64,000 nucleotides of DNA, from contig CM035173.1 in NCBI GenBank assembly GCA_020205615.1, positions 32,332,293 through 32,396,292 on the forward strand, given 5' to 3'. Shown here piece by piece: positions 11,899 through 23,000 of this stretch (within the stretch, counting starts at the first letter, position 1; the number at the start of each line of letters is the position of its first letter). The translations under genes were made by a program, and so were the position numbers. This DNA is from Panax quinquefolius (lineage: Eukaryota; Streptophyta; Magnoliopsida; Apiales; Araliaceae). The notes beneath the pieces were generated by a model that was not told the origin of the DNA, did no database searches, and worked only from the letters and a program-made list of their open reading frames with translations.

Positions 11899-13408
11899 TT
11901 CCCATAAGCGAAATTTCTAATCATTTCAGGAATTATAGAAGCAATACTTACCATAGTAAGTTCAAATTTAGGAATACGAGATGAAATAATATCGCTTACA
12001 TAATATGGAGTATGAAAGAAAATGATATCCCTTACGATTATGGAATGAAATAATATCATTTACGAGTATTGAAAGAAAGTAACCTTTACGGAAAAAAATA
12101 ATATCCTTTACCTTAATAAAATTTGGAGGTTGCACTAGTGTTATAGCAGAATACTCTTCTTCTTTCTCTCTTATTCTCTCTATACTTTCTCTCTCTATAG
12201 CTTTAGTAAATTCGTGAAAAATAATGATGAAATGAGCTTCTATTTATAGGCTTGACAGAGTAAGGGTAAAATAGCCTTTTCGCCATAATTTATAACATCA
12301 TCGCTTACATCATCGATCATATGACATCATTGTTTACCTCATCATTCCGATGACATCATTGCTTACCTCATCGTCCGATGACATCATTGTTTGCATCATA
12401 AGAATTCAAATTCAATTTATTCTCTTCCACAGCATTTTACTTTTATACCAAGAATTTACTATAATACAGTTACCATTCAAAATATAAAAATCATACTATT
12501 ATATAATCACATCATACTACTATAATGTGATATTATAATAATATATTTGAATGAATTATTTTATCAAAAAAGATAAAATACCAACTTTCAACAAATGTCA
12601 CATGCAAAAAAATTCCTTCGTTTAAATCAAAATTTAAAGAAACAATTACTTATTAAATCATCAACTATTTATAATTCTTCAATAATTATTTCAAATTAAT
12701 ATTATAGATTCACAATATTGATAACCAGATCATTCTCAGGAAAGAGAGAGATTTTCGATAAGGATTTCTCCTTACTGATGCGCAATTATATGACCTAACC
12801 CATTTTCTCGACAGAACTTTTTAGACATTATCAATAACGCTATCCAACAATATTAATTCACTAATATAATTTATTGTGTCGTGACAATTATTGAATCAAT
12901 AATACAAAATACTATTCAATTATCACTGCTGCAATTATTGCACCAATAATATGAAAAATTATGCAATTTTACTGTATCAATTATTGAGTGACTTCTTTTG
13001 TAAGAATCAATAATCATAAATATTGTGTAATCTGCAGTATTGTTTTGCAACCGATGCGCAGATTCTCGTACTTTTATCATAGGGTATTTCAACAGTTTTT
13101 TAACGGTAAAAGTTTTTGTCGTTATTTTTATAAAAAGGTTATTTTTGTCGCTTTCTATATTCGACAGTTATTCCATTATGTGATCCACTAATGATTGCGC
13201 AGTCGTACGGATATTCCCGACAAAAAAAATATTCCCCGACCAAAACAAATATTCCCCGATAAAACGAATATTTTATGACCACTTGCTTACTTTGCAAAAT
13301 TTGCACATTTCACCCATAACTAAAGTATTATATCAAATCAACACCTTATTATTCAAAATAATAATTAGAGAAATTAAATCTTTATTCATAAATAATTGGG
13401 GTCTTATA
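11899..13408 (-). mobile_element. Outer (older) chromovirus LTR, right fragment
   Basis: A diverged second copy of the family's LTR, running from its middle to its end. It has recognisable equivalents of the AAATAATATCATTTACG block (12045), a TATTTATAGG promoter-like block (12240), the GGATTTCTCCTTACTG block (12760) and the GGGGTCTTATA terminus (13408). GGAAC follows at 13409-13413 and matches the bases before 2046. Pyrimidine-rich tracts and ATGACATCAT-type short repeats (12290-12390) mark it as distinct from the inner LTRs. Confidence 0.7.
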
Positions 13409-13560
13409 GGAACTATCAATTTAAACGTAATAAAAAAAAAATAAAGGTTTTAAACCCTCTAATGGAAAAAATTCAAGACAATCCCAAAGTGGAAAAAAAT
13501 TAAAAGTTTAATCTCCTAATTTAAAAAAATGATAAGACAATCCCCAAAGTTAAATTCCCA
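13409..13560. mobile_element. Foldback DNA element, right part
   Basis: Continues the inverted repeat interrupted at 2045: ACTATCAATTT, an A-rich run and CTCTAATGG are the reverse complement of 1559-1610. The arm then holds two tandem, imperfect units built around GACAATCCCAAAGT and GACAATCCCCAAAGT. It is non-coding. Confidence 0.5.
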
Positions 13561-13772
13561 CTGTAAATGGCAAGATATGGGGGCAATTTGGTCTGAAAAG
13601 TTTTTTTTTATATGTCTGCTAGTTGAACTAACGGATGACAAATTTGTCTTTTAAATCTCAGCCTTTAATTTATGTAATGTATGGTTATGATGTTATTTAC
13701 CTATATATATATGTTATATATATACACAAAGGGAGTAACAAATACATGCTATATATATACACAGAGGGAGTA

Positions 13773-13803
<31 letters not shown>

Positions 13804-13862
13804 GGATCAGTCCGGAGAGTGGGACACGATAAAATCTTGATCAATTTTTATTTTTTTTGTAG
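13561..13862. other. AT-repeat spacer
   Basis: No gene seen. It holds TA microsatellites (13702-13720, 13770-13802) and two ACA(A/G)AGGGAGTAA motifs that look like Stowaway right ends. A short frame reading IYIYIY is repeat-derived. Confidence 0.6.
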
Positions 13863-14066
13863 AACAACTAAAAAAAAATTATGGAACTTGAATTTTTACA
13901 TAATATAGTGTTTTGGGTGTGATTTGGATACCTATGCAAAAATGTATATGCGGTCTGCATAGGCATGCAGGACATGTTTTGTTATATGTATTCAAATCAC
14001 ACCCAAAACACTGTATTATGTAAAAATTCAAGTTCCATAATTTTATTTTATTTTTTTTAGTTGTTT
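13863..14066. mobile_element. MITE with about 70-base inverted arms
   Basis: The left arm (ACAACTAAAAAA... TTTTGGGTGTGATTTGGA, 13863-13940) and right arm (TCAAATCACACCCAAAACA... TTTAGTTGTT, 13992-14066) are close inverted copies around a loop of about 50 bases. The whole sits between TA and CT microsatellites. It has no coding capacity. The superfamily was not determined. Confidence 0.65.
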
Positions 14067-14117
14067 AAAAAAAAAAGCAAAAAAAAGTTCAGCATTTTGG
14101 AGTGGGATGAGGCAGAA

Positions 14118-14178
<61 letters not shown>

Positions 14179-14462
14179 TATTTATATAAATTACTCCCTC
14201 TGTGTCTCTCTCTCTAAAATTCACCCACCTCACTCTGCTCTTCTTTATTGTTGATTAATATGGTTCAAAACTAGTTAAACTAGTTTCGACCCATATTTTT
14301 AATTCATAATATGGGTCTAAAACCAAACCAACCTATAATAACATAAAAACTAGTTAACCAACCCAATAAAACCAAGTGGTTTTGGTTAACTATTTGGTTT
14401 TCAATCTAAATTGTCATGTCTAGTTGGTAGCAAGAGTTAAGTCCAGCCAGCAAAATTAGGAG
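14067..14462. other. Spacer with (CT)n(TA)n microsatellite and dispersed repeat
   Basis: A CT run passes into a TA run at about 14120-14175, followed by TACTCCCTCTGTG, a Stowaway-type terminus that mirrors the one at 13760. 14240-14430 resembles stretches near 16000-16180 and 33600-33780 (GGTTAACTATTTGG-type words), so it is a dispersed repeat. No gene seen. Confidence 0.5.
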
Positions 14463-14724
14463 GGGATATTTACATTTTGTAGTACATTTTTAGAAAAAAT
14501 TACAACAAAAGCGCATCCAAAAATTATTTACAGAATTAATATATTTTCAATATTTTATTTATAAAATTAGTGTATTTGGTATTCCTTTAATTTAGTTGGG
14601 TGTTTTAATGGGTTGCTGATGTGGCAAATCAGTTTTATAATTATGTAACTGTTCTCGGTTGTTTCTCTTCGCTATGATAATTTGAATTGCATGCCAAACC
14701 CGAGTAGACATGCATTCTGTATAT

Positions 14725-15305
14725 GGTGCAGTTGGTAACCAAACTTTCATACAAAGGTAACCATTTTAGTTTATGTGGGTAACCAAATAGTCATAAAAAA
14801 AATTCAGAACAGTTACCAAGTATTACGTGTATTTGTTTTCTTTATCTTGTTAAACCATGATGAAATCAGATAGTAGTCGCGTGATTTTCCTCTTACTTAA
14901 TGTAAGAAGAAAAAAATGCAAAATATTATTCAATATTGTGTAACATAATCTCGGTTACTTTACATCAATAAAAAGGTTCAGTTGGTAGCCAAACCTTTAT
15001 ACAAATATAACCATTTTAATTTTTGTGGGTAACCAAATAGCCATAAAAAAATGCAGAACAATTACAAGTGTTACATGTATTTATTTTCTTTATCTTGTTA
15101 AATCATGATGGAATCAGAGAGTAGACATGTGGTTTTCCTCTTACTTAATGTAAGAAGAAAAAAAATACAAAATATTATTCAATATTGTGTAACACAATCT
15201 CGGTTACCTTACATCAATAAAAAGGTGCAGTTGGTAGCCAAACCTTCATACAAAGATAACCATTTTAGTTTTTGTGGGTAATCAAATAGTTATAAAAAAA
15301 TTCTA
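14725..15305. repeat. Tandem repeat, 249-250-base period, about 2.3 copies
   Basis: Units begin at about 14725, 14975 and 15224 with GGTGCAGTTGGTA and run through a CTCGGTTACYTTACATCAAT block. Each unit carries GGTAACCA-type words on both strands. It lies wholly inside MULE element A. Confidence 0.85.
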
Positions 15306-15690
15306 GTCTCGGTCGAACGAAGAATCATCGAGAGGATACAGAGAGTATTACACCTAGACTACAAGCAGCAACACTCCAATACCCTGCTCTAATCTCATTC
15401 TTCAACTGATCTTTTTCTCACCCACAATACCCATCAAAAAACCTAAAGTTGTCAACCCCGACTACTTTCCTCTTAACCATTTCAGCAGTACACCCCACAC
15501 TCTCTTTAGTCCCATCGTACAACCCTTTCATTACTTCTTCAAAAACCCCATCACTCCCTCTTTGCCCTTCTTCAGGACTCACCAAGAACAACCCCTCTTC
15601 CAATGGACCTCCAAAGAACAATGCCCTATTTGAGAATGTCCCCCCAATGTCTAATGTCGTTCATCTCATTTCCTTGATGGACATGAGCGA
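15300..15690 (-). pseudogene. Captured DUF179 / UPF0301 (AlgH-like) gene fragment
   Basis: Read on the minus strand, about 120 codons match the core of plant DUF179 proteins from memory: IGGTFSNRALFFGGP, LEEGLFLVSPEEGQRG, VFEEVMKGLYDGTKESVGC, VVGVDNFRFFDGYCG, EKDQLKNEIRAGYWSVAAC. A TGA replaces the expected Trp between GYCG and EKDQ (near 15420), another stop lies upstream near 15675, and the frame ends at TGA near 15325. There is no start codon, intron or C-terminus. The block lies inside MULE element A between its tandem repeat and GA-rich part, so it was captured. It is not expected to make a working protein. Confidence 0.8.
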
Positions 15691-15966
15691 AGGCCGGTTG
15701 AGTATGTTGTCGATTGGACCCACTGGACCGATTGAGGATGAAGGGGAGGAGAGAGGAGGCGACAGAAGAAGAGGATGAAGGGGCAGCAGAGGAGGAGGAT
15801 GAAGGGGAGGAGAGAGGAGGCAGAGACAGAATGGGTAGATGAGAGGTGTAGGGTTTAATATATTTGGTTATTGTGTTGTACTCTTTTTGTAATTATTTTG
15901 TGAATGCACTAATCTTGTAATTACTTTTTAATTGTTGTATAGTAGTGTAAAAAACCCAATTAGGAG

Positions 15967-17045
15967 TATACTTATAGCAGATAAGGAAAGAACTTTCTAT
16001 TTAGATTTGGAATGAAATATGGGTAGAAAAATAGTGTCTATATTTCTATTTAAAAATATGGTCGTTCCAAATTTTATCCAACTTAAATAAATAAAAATAG
16101 TTAATCAATCCATTTGGTTTTGATTAATATGGATTGACCCAACAATTAATTAGTTATATTGTCAGGTCTAGATGTTATACAATTATAGGTAAATTAGTCG
16201 CAAAAATTTATATAATTGATTTATGTAATATAGATATGTTTTTTAGAACATTTTTAATCACAAGTCATTTTTTGGGACAGAGGGAATATAAATATAATTA
16301 TGTCACGTTGCTTAACATGCAACACTCAGGGTGCATGATGTTTATTTTATTTTGTAAGTTTTTTTTTAATTTCATCCCTCACAATTATCTGTGGTACACA
16401 CTCTTCATCATTGGCTAGGTAGGTGCAAATAAAAAATTGAGTTACTCAAATTTAATTTGTAAAATTTATCAAGTATGAAGTCTAATTGAAGCTCGTTTAT
16501 CTACTACCAAGTCAAGTACAATCTCGAGCCCGAACACTTTAAACTTTTCTAGCGAATATGATTCAAATATCAAATATAAAATTACAATTTGAAAAAAATT
16601 AAATAATTTTTCGAACTTTAAATTTGGTCATATTTGAATCGTTTATATTTCGGATCAAATTCAAATCAAACTTTTAATCGAGTAAGTACGAATCAATCAA
16701 TCTCGAACTTTTTGGTCCATTTCAGTCTTACCGGCCATTCTAATCAAGGATCCTTAAAATCAAACATCTCATTCAAATTGCTCCAATTTCTATTTTCAAA
16801 AATTACCAATAGACATTCTCAGAATTTTGTAATGAATCTGGAAAGGAGACATCTCACAGATTTATATCACAGATTTAACATAAAAATATTGTCCCAACAT
16901 TTGTGTGCTTGTAAAGGTTGTTTTGAAAATACAACTTTTATTCCTTGGAAGAAACACCAGTCAATTAAAGTAACAGGCTTGAATGAAGAAGAAACTAGTG
17001 GCCCTTGACAGCTGCAAAAGTATCCAAAGAAACACCACTGGTATC
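15967..17045. other. Spacer and GRIM-19 3' flank
   Basis: 15967-16430 is AT-rich and includes a dispersed repeat also seen near 14300 and 33650. 16440-16720 carries a second dispersed repeat (words such as GCGAATATGATTCAAATATC and GTCATATTTGAATC) that recurs at 47440-47710. 16730-17045 is probably the 3' untranslated region of the minus-strand GRIM-19 gene. Open frames here do not resemble proteins. Confidence 0.5.
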
Positions 17046-20000
17046 TTACCAGACCTCGGGACGGAGCTCACCAGTTGCAGGAGGCATCCATCGCCCAGAA
17101 TGGTAGACACTTTCACCAACCTTCCAACCGGGTACATCCTTCATTATTCGGGCCTCTTCCTCAAGATACTTTTTCCACTCTTTTACAAATCTATAGAAAC
17201 AAATAGAATGGAGAAGATGGATGGGTGAATTAAATGGGGAGTTATCAGAGGTAACGGAGAAGAAAAAATAAATTAGTTACCTCTCATCCTCTTCAGCTTG
17301 AAGCATGGGCAGGATAGCTCTGCGAGCAGAATATTTTTCTTCCTTAATAGCTCTACATAATACAGATATTATTAGCGTATCATCCATCAGCTTTTCAAAT
17401 TATATTCTGTAATTGACATAAGACAGCTTTCACCATCAACTTTTATTGTCCTGAACTAAATATTACTGCTATTTTATAAACCGGTGTAAAAAGTGAAATA
17501 CATAAGAGGATCTGAGCATATTTATATCAACTCAAATATTATTAATCTTCTATTGTAATTGTAGTAGGTTAGTAGGAGTGGCAAAAAGATAACAATAATC
17601 AAAAGGTAGAGAAAATAAGGCGATACTTGTGGAATCGAACTAGGCAATACTTGCGGAATCATACTTGGGGAATAATAACAACAGAGATAACAAAACAGGC
17701 AAGGGAGAATGTTCAAAAATGCTCCTGACTTTTACCGCGATATCTACCGGGCACCCTATACTTTTTTTTTTGTCCAAAAGTACCTTTAACGTTATATTTT
17801 TTGGGTCGCCTGTGCCCCTGCCGTTAACAGAAGACAAACGGAGTTAAAATTTCGCTGACGTAGCTGACACATAGAGGCTTAAAGGGAGAAGGCTTAAAGG
17901 GAGAAGGTTCAAAAATGCCCCTGGCACATGTAAATATGTCATTTAATCAAAACAAAAAATACTAAAATTCAAAATAAAAAAAAAAGCATAACATATTTAC
18001 ATCATTTAATCAAAATAATAAAATTCAAATTATTTTGTTAACTAATCAAAACAACTAATTAAATAAAATAAGTTGTATAACATATTTACATCATTTAATC
18101 AAAATATTAAAATTCAAAACATAACATATTTTCATCAAATACTAATTAAAAAAATACTAAAATACTAATTTAAAAATACTAAAATACTAAAAAAATCAAA
18201 TTAAAAAATACTAAAATTCAAATTATTTAGTTAATTAATCAAAACAACAAAAATTCAAATTACATCAATAAAATAGTAAAATCATAACACTAAATACTAA
18301 TTGATATAAAATTTTTAAATTACTAAAATCATAATCTTGAATAATATTTTTAAATTACTAAAATATTAAAATTGATAATACTCAGTTTAAAATTGATAAT
18401 ACTAAAATATTTTTAAATTGATATGATTTTAAAAATTAATATTAAAAATTACTAAAATAATCATAATACTCAGATTTTGAATTTTAAAAATATTATTTAA
18501 TTTTAAATTTTAAAATAATCATAATACTCAGCTTTTAAAAATACTAATTGATATAAAATAACGTTAAAATACTAATTGATATAAAATACTAATTAGTATT
18601 AAATAACGTTAATATTTTTATATCTTTTAGTATTTTATATCAATTAGTATTTAGTATTATGATTTTAGTATTTTAATGATGTAATTTGAATTTTGTTGTT
18701 TTGATTAATTAACAAAATAATTTGAATTTTAGTATTTTTTTTAATTTGCTTTTTTTAGTATTTTAGTATTTTTTTTAATTAGTATTTTAGTATTTTTTTA
18801 AATTAGTATTTGATGTAAATATATTATGTTTTGAATTTTAGTATTTTGATTAAATGATGTAAATATGTTATACAACTTATTTTATTTAATTAGTTGTTTT
18901 AATTAGTTAACAAAATAATTTGAATTTTATTATTTTGATTAAATTATGTAAATATGTTATGCTTTTTTTTTATTTTGAATTTTAGTATTTTTTGTTTTGA
19001 TTAAATGATATATATTGTTTTATTTAGAATATGTTTTATATTTAAGCGCATACGTCATCACATTTTAACCTTGGTTTGTCTTACATTAGCAGCGAAGGCA
19101 CGGGTGACCGACTTTTTTAAAAGCGTTAAGGGTACTTTTAGAAAAAAAATTAGTTTAGGGTGGAAGTGGGACATCCGTGTAAACATCAAGGGCATTTTTG
19201 AACCTTTGCCCTTAAATAAAATAAGTTGTATAACATATTTACATCATTTTATTAAAATACTAAAATTCAAAACATAACATATTTAATTCAAATAATAAAA
19301 ATACTAATTAAAAAAAATAATAAAATAGTAATTAAAAAAATACTAAAATACTAAAAAAATCAAATTAAAAAATTCTAAAATCTTTCATTTTTCTCATATC
19401 TGAACCCACCATTCTTCTCTAAACCCACCATTCTTCCAAAAATCCATATCCATTTTCTCTCTCTAAACCAACCATTCTTCTCAGATCTGAGCCTCACTCT
19501 CTAAGCCTCACGAAGAGCTCATCTTACATCATCACTGGTGCCAACGATGAGCTCAACGAAGACGATTTCGTCGAAGCTGCCGTCGCTGATGATGAGGTCC
19601 GGGGAGAAATTCTTCGTCGACTTGAGGAGGTCCGGTGTCCATCCAGGCGAGACTCGGATCGAAGGTGGCGCTCTCGGTGACGGCGATGGAGTTGAGATTT
19701 GAGCTTGGGATGGTTCGGGTACGGGCTCGGTTTTGATGGCGGTGATGGGTTCGGCCCTGTTTTCTAGCTTTGCAGAAGATGATGAGAAATGCGAAGATTA
19801 GAGTGATGGCGAAGAAGTTGGTTGTGGCGGCAAAAACGGCTTGGATTATTGGTTCCATGAAATTTTTTTTGGTGGCGGACGGCGGATGGTGGTGGAGAAT
19901 ATTGGGGATAGTTGAGGAGAGAGAAAATAAAGAAATAATTACCTAAATAAAATATAGTTACTTAAAAAAATGAGTCATTTTACATAATAAAATTATTAAT

Positions 20001-23000
20001 AAATAAAAATTATTAATAAAATACACATAATAAATAAATTATCATATATATATAAAATATTATTTTTATACACATCAGATGGTACAATAGCAATTTTTGT
20101 TTTAATTATTTGACACATCAGCAAAATATGTCCAAATGTTAACCCCGTTTGTCTATTTGGCATTTCTATTAACGGCAAGGGTATGGACGACCCAAAAAAT
20201 GTAACGTTAAGGGTATTTTTGGACAAAAAAAAAAAGTATAGGGCGCTCGTTAGACATCGTGGTAAAAGTCGAACATTTTTGAACCTTATCCCAAACAGGC
20301 AATGTTAAGCATGTGCATATAACAGATGACACGTTGAATACATGAAACCTTTATATCACGAGACACATCTCAAAACCGTAATATTACGAGCATAAAAAAA
20401 CTACATCATCCACTCGTATTTGAAAGATGAAGAGTAAAAAATCCCACAAAGGTCAACTTAGGACCATGAAGCAAATATTCTGTGGAGAAAGTAACAGTAA
20501 TATAGGTTGCCATGGCAACCTCTGTTCTTTTAATAAGTAAATAGTATTTTATTAATAGAGGCACCAAGGGGGTGCCACAAAAGTAAAATCAAGGTTGTAT
20601 TCCACAAAAAAATCAACAAATGTCAATGCCAGTGTTCTAAAAGTCACTAGTCGGTCTCAAGTCGATTGGCTACCGACTAGAGACTAGGGGAATTGTTGGG
20701 GATTAATTGGTTAGTCGAATTTTCAATTTTTTTAAAAATATATATTCAATAAGTAGTACAAAATCAATAGTCAATCACTCCTCATCCTCCTCTTCTCCAT
20801 ATCCCTCCAAGACTTGCTCTCCAATAAATTACACTATGGCCCCAAACATTTCACATGTTCTGTTTTTTACCTTGATTTGTTCCGATTTTCCCCGACTTGT
20901 TTCGATTTTTTGATTTACTCCGACTGGACGACTTTCCCGGACTTTACCAACTAGTCGCCGACCGGAGCTCGACTAAGTCGGCCAGCGACTAAATCAAAGG
21001 ACTAAGCCCTAGTCGACTCGTTGAGGCTCTGACCCCGACCTAGTCGCCGACTAGGCCGACTTTTCGAATACTGGCCAACGCTAAACCAAGATAAACCACA
21101 TTCTTCCCAAAAAAAAAGGAAGAAAAAAGAACAGACTCATGATCAAATATTTAACACGCGCAAGTGTCCACACCCCTCTCATCAACAGTGTTCTAAAAAT
21201 CGGCCTAAAGCGGCGGCGCTGGGCGCTAAAGTGGGCTGGCGCGCGCGCCTAAGGCAAAAAAAAATGTTCAACTTAATTAGGCGTCGCCTAAAGGAAGGGG
21301 ACCTAGGCGAGGCCTAGGCGGAGATTTTTTATTTTTAAAAAAATTACTACCAAAATCATATCTTGATATATTTATTTTTCTAATGATTTACCATATTCTT
21401 AATACAAGTTGTAGCATATCAAATCACAACAAAGAAGTGAACAAAGTAAATCAAAATGGATAATTTTATTATAGTTGTAATTTTTTGAACTTGTACCAAC
21501 TTGAAATTATATAAATGATTAAATGATGATACATTTATAATATTTAGTTTAATTCAATATAATTCTTAAATTTATGTTTAGTTTCTTAAATTTTAATATT
21601 GAATTGAATTCTTAAAATTTTAAATTTTATTATTTAATATCAATTTTATTTATGAATAAAACTAATACGTCAAAGATATGTTAGTCATACTTGGTATATG
21701 GTATTTGTCATTTTCTTTAAGTCCTCAATTTTGAAAATTACACAAATTAAAATAATTTCATGATTAATAATATCAAATGTCTCATTCAATAAACTTCACA
21801 CTAATTTTTAAAAATAACATTTATTTAAATTTTTGAGAGAGAAGTACGTATATAATTATATATATGAAGATATTAAGATTCTACTTACTAGTAACACTAA
21901 TTCTATAATTTAATTATTATCTTTATTATAGTTTATTTTATTTTATATTATTATTTTGTTAGAATAATGTAAGATAAAATATTAAAATTGTCTTAAAATA
22001 AAAAATCTCGCCTAGGCCCCCCAAGCGCTAGGCCTCCCCTGGCCGGCCGCCTCCCGCCTAGCGCCTTTTAGAACATTGCTCATCAATACATCTCCAATCG
22101 ATCCCTCCATAGCACCCACCACAAGCAATGAGGTATCATATCCCCATTAAGCATGATTCCATTCGGCAGTGGGACACCCCTCCAAGCACCCAAAAACTGG
22201 AACATCAATTGACATCACTCAAACTAGCCCCCATCATCAAGAGAATCTGCCTCTTATGCACCTGCCTTTTCCGCTTTTTGGGAAGATAATTTCAACCTTG
22301 AATTAATTGAAACAAGCAATGCCTGCTTCTTTTCTTGATTCATTTTACTTCCAGGTTCCACCTACACTACCTATGCCAAGATTTCACATTGGCAGATTTC
22401 ATACTTGATTAGGTTAACTAGCCATGTTCAAGACAACTATGAATCAGCTCAAGTAGACATCTTAGGACTTGGATTTAGAGTAAGATGGACATTCCTTTCA
22501 ATTAGGTCACTCTATCAAGGATTAAACCACCTTTTAATCGAAGGTAGTTACAATTCTTTGCATTCTCTGCTTAGCCATCCTAATGTTGGCGTAGCCCCTC
22601 AAAAATGTTAAAAAATCATACACTATTTTTGCTATAATTGTTATTTCTAACCTGATAATAGCAACTCTAGTTTCTCACAGCTAAATTCACTTGCTTATCT
22701 ATACTTCAGTGTTTGCTCATCCATTCAAAGACCTAAACTTAAGCTGCACTCAGCCATACCTTTGGTGTTTCCAGATTGACCAAATTATGTGTCATATAGC
22801 ATGTATCAGCAGAAATATCAACTTATACTGGCTAAGCTACTCTTATGTTTTGTTAACCGCCTTAACAGGTTCTTTGGCCCAGTAATATAATATCTTAAGC
22901 AGCACCATTGAAATGGCTCTAAGATAATCTCTGTTGCTACTTCTGTAAGTGCACACTTCCGGATTGGGCTAAGCTTCATTTTATCACAAAACATCTGATG

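Larger units (their letters stand above)
14463..15957. mobile_element. MULE element A (Pack-type, carries a DUF179 gene fragment)
   Basis: Flanked by a perfect 9-bp duplication AATTAGGAG (14454-14462 and 15958-15966), the length typical of Mutator-like elements. The termini are GGGATATTTACA on the left and, in inverse, GGGTTTTTTACA on the right. Inverted similarity continues for roughly 100 bases with the words ATTACAA and GCGCATC/GTGCATTC. Inside are a 249-250-base tandem repeat, a pseudogene fragment on the minus strand and a GA-rich stretch. No transposase is visible, so it is non-autonomous. A relative lies at 49341-50534. Confidence 0.8.
17703..20292. mobile_element. Pack-MULE in GRIM-19 intron 1
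   Basis: Flanked by the perfect 10-base repeat AAACAGGCAA (17693-17702 and 20293-20302). Terminal inverted repeats of about 185 bases begin GGGAGAATGTTCAAAAATG on the left and, in inverse, GGGATAAGGTTCAAAAATG on the right, and share words such as TTTTTTGGGTCG and GCCGTTAA. Inside are a large AT palindrome, a second TIR-like block (about 19085-19213, inverse GGTTCAAAAATGCCCTTG, which has a short counterpart near 17907) and a captured receptor-kinase fragment. No transposase was found. TIR length and duplication length fit the Mutator superfamily. Confidence 0.85.

Noticed and set aside
13663..13832. Tyr/Ile repeat frame near 13.7 kb
   Set aside because: Translation of a TA microsatellite.
15449..15778. 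109-codon plus-strand frame MSTPTTFLLTIS
   Set aside because: It is the antisense of the DUF179-like fragment, which reads much more sensibly on the minus strand.
19553..19858. 101-codon frame [14 protein letters not shown] as an intact small membrane protein
   Set aside because: It is the beginning of a receptor-kinase-like gene with a frame change; the kinase lead-in continues in another frame and the block lies inside a transposon.
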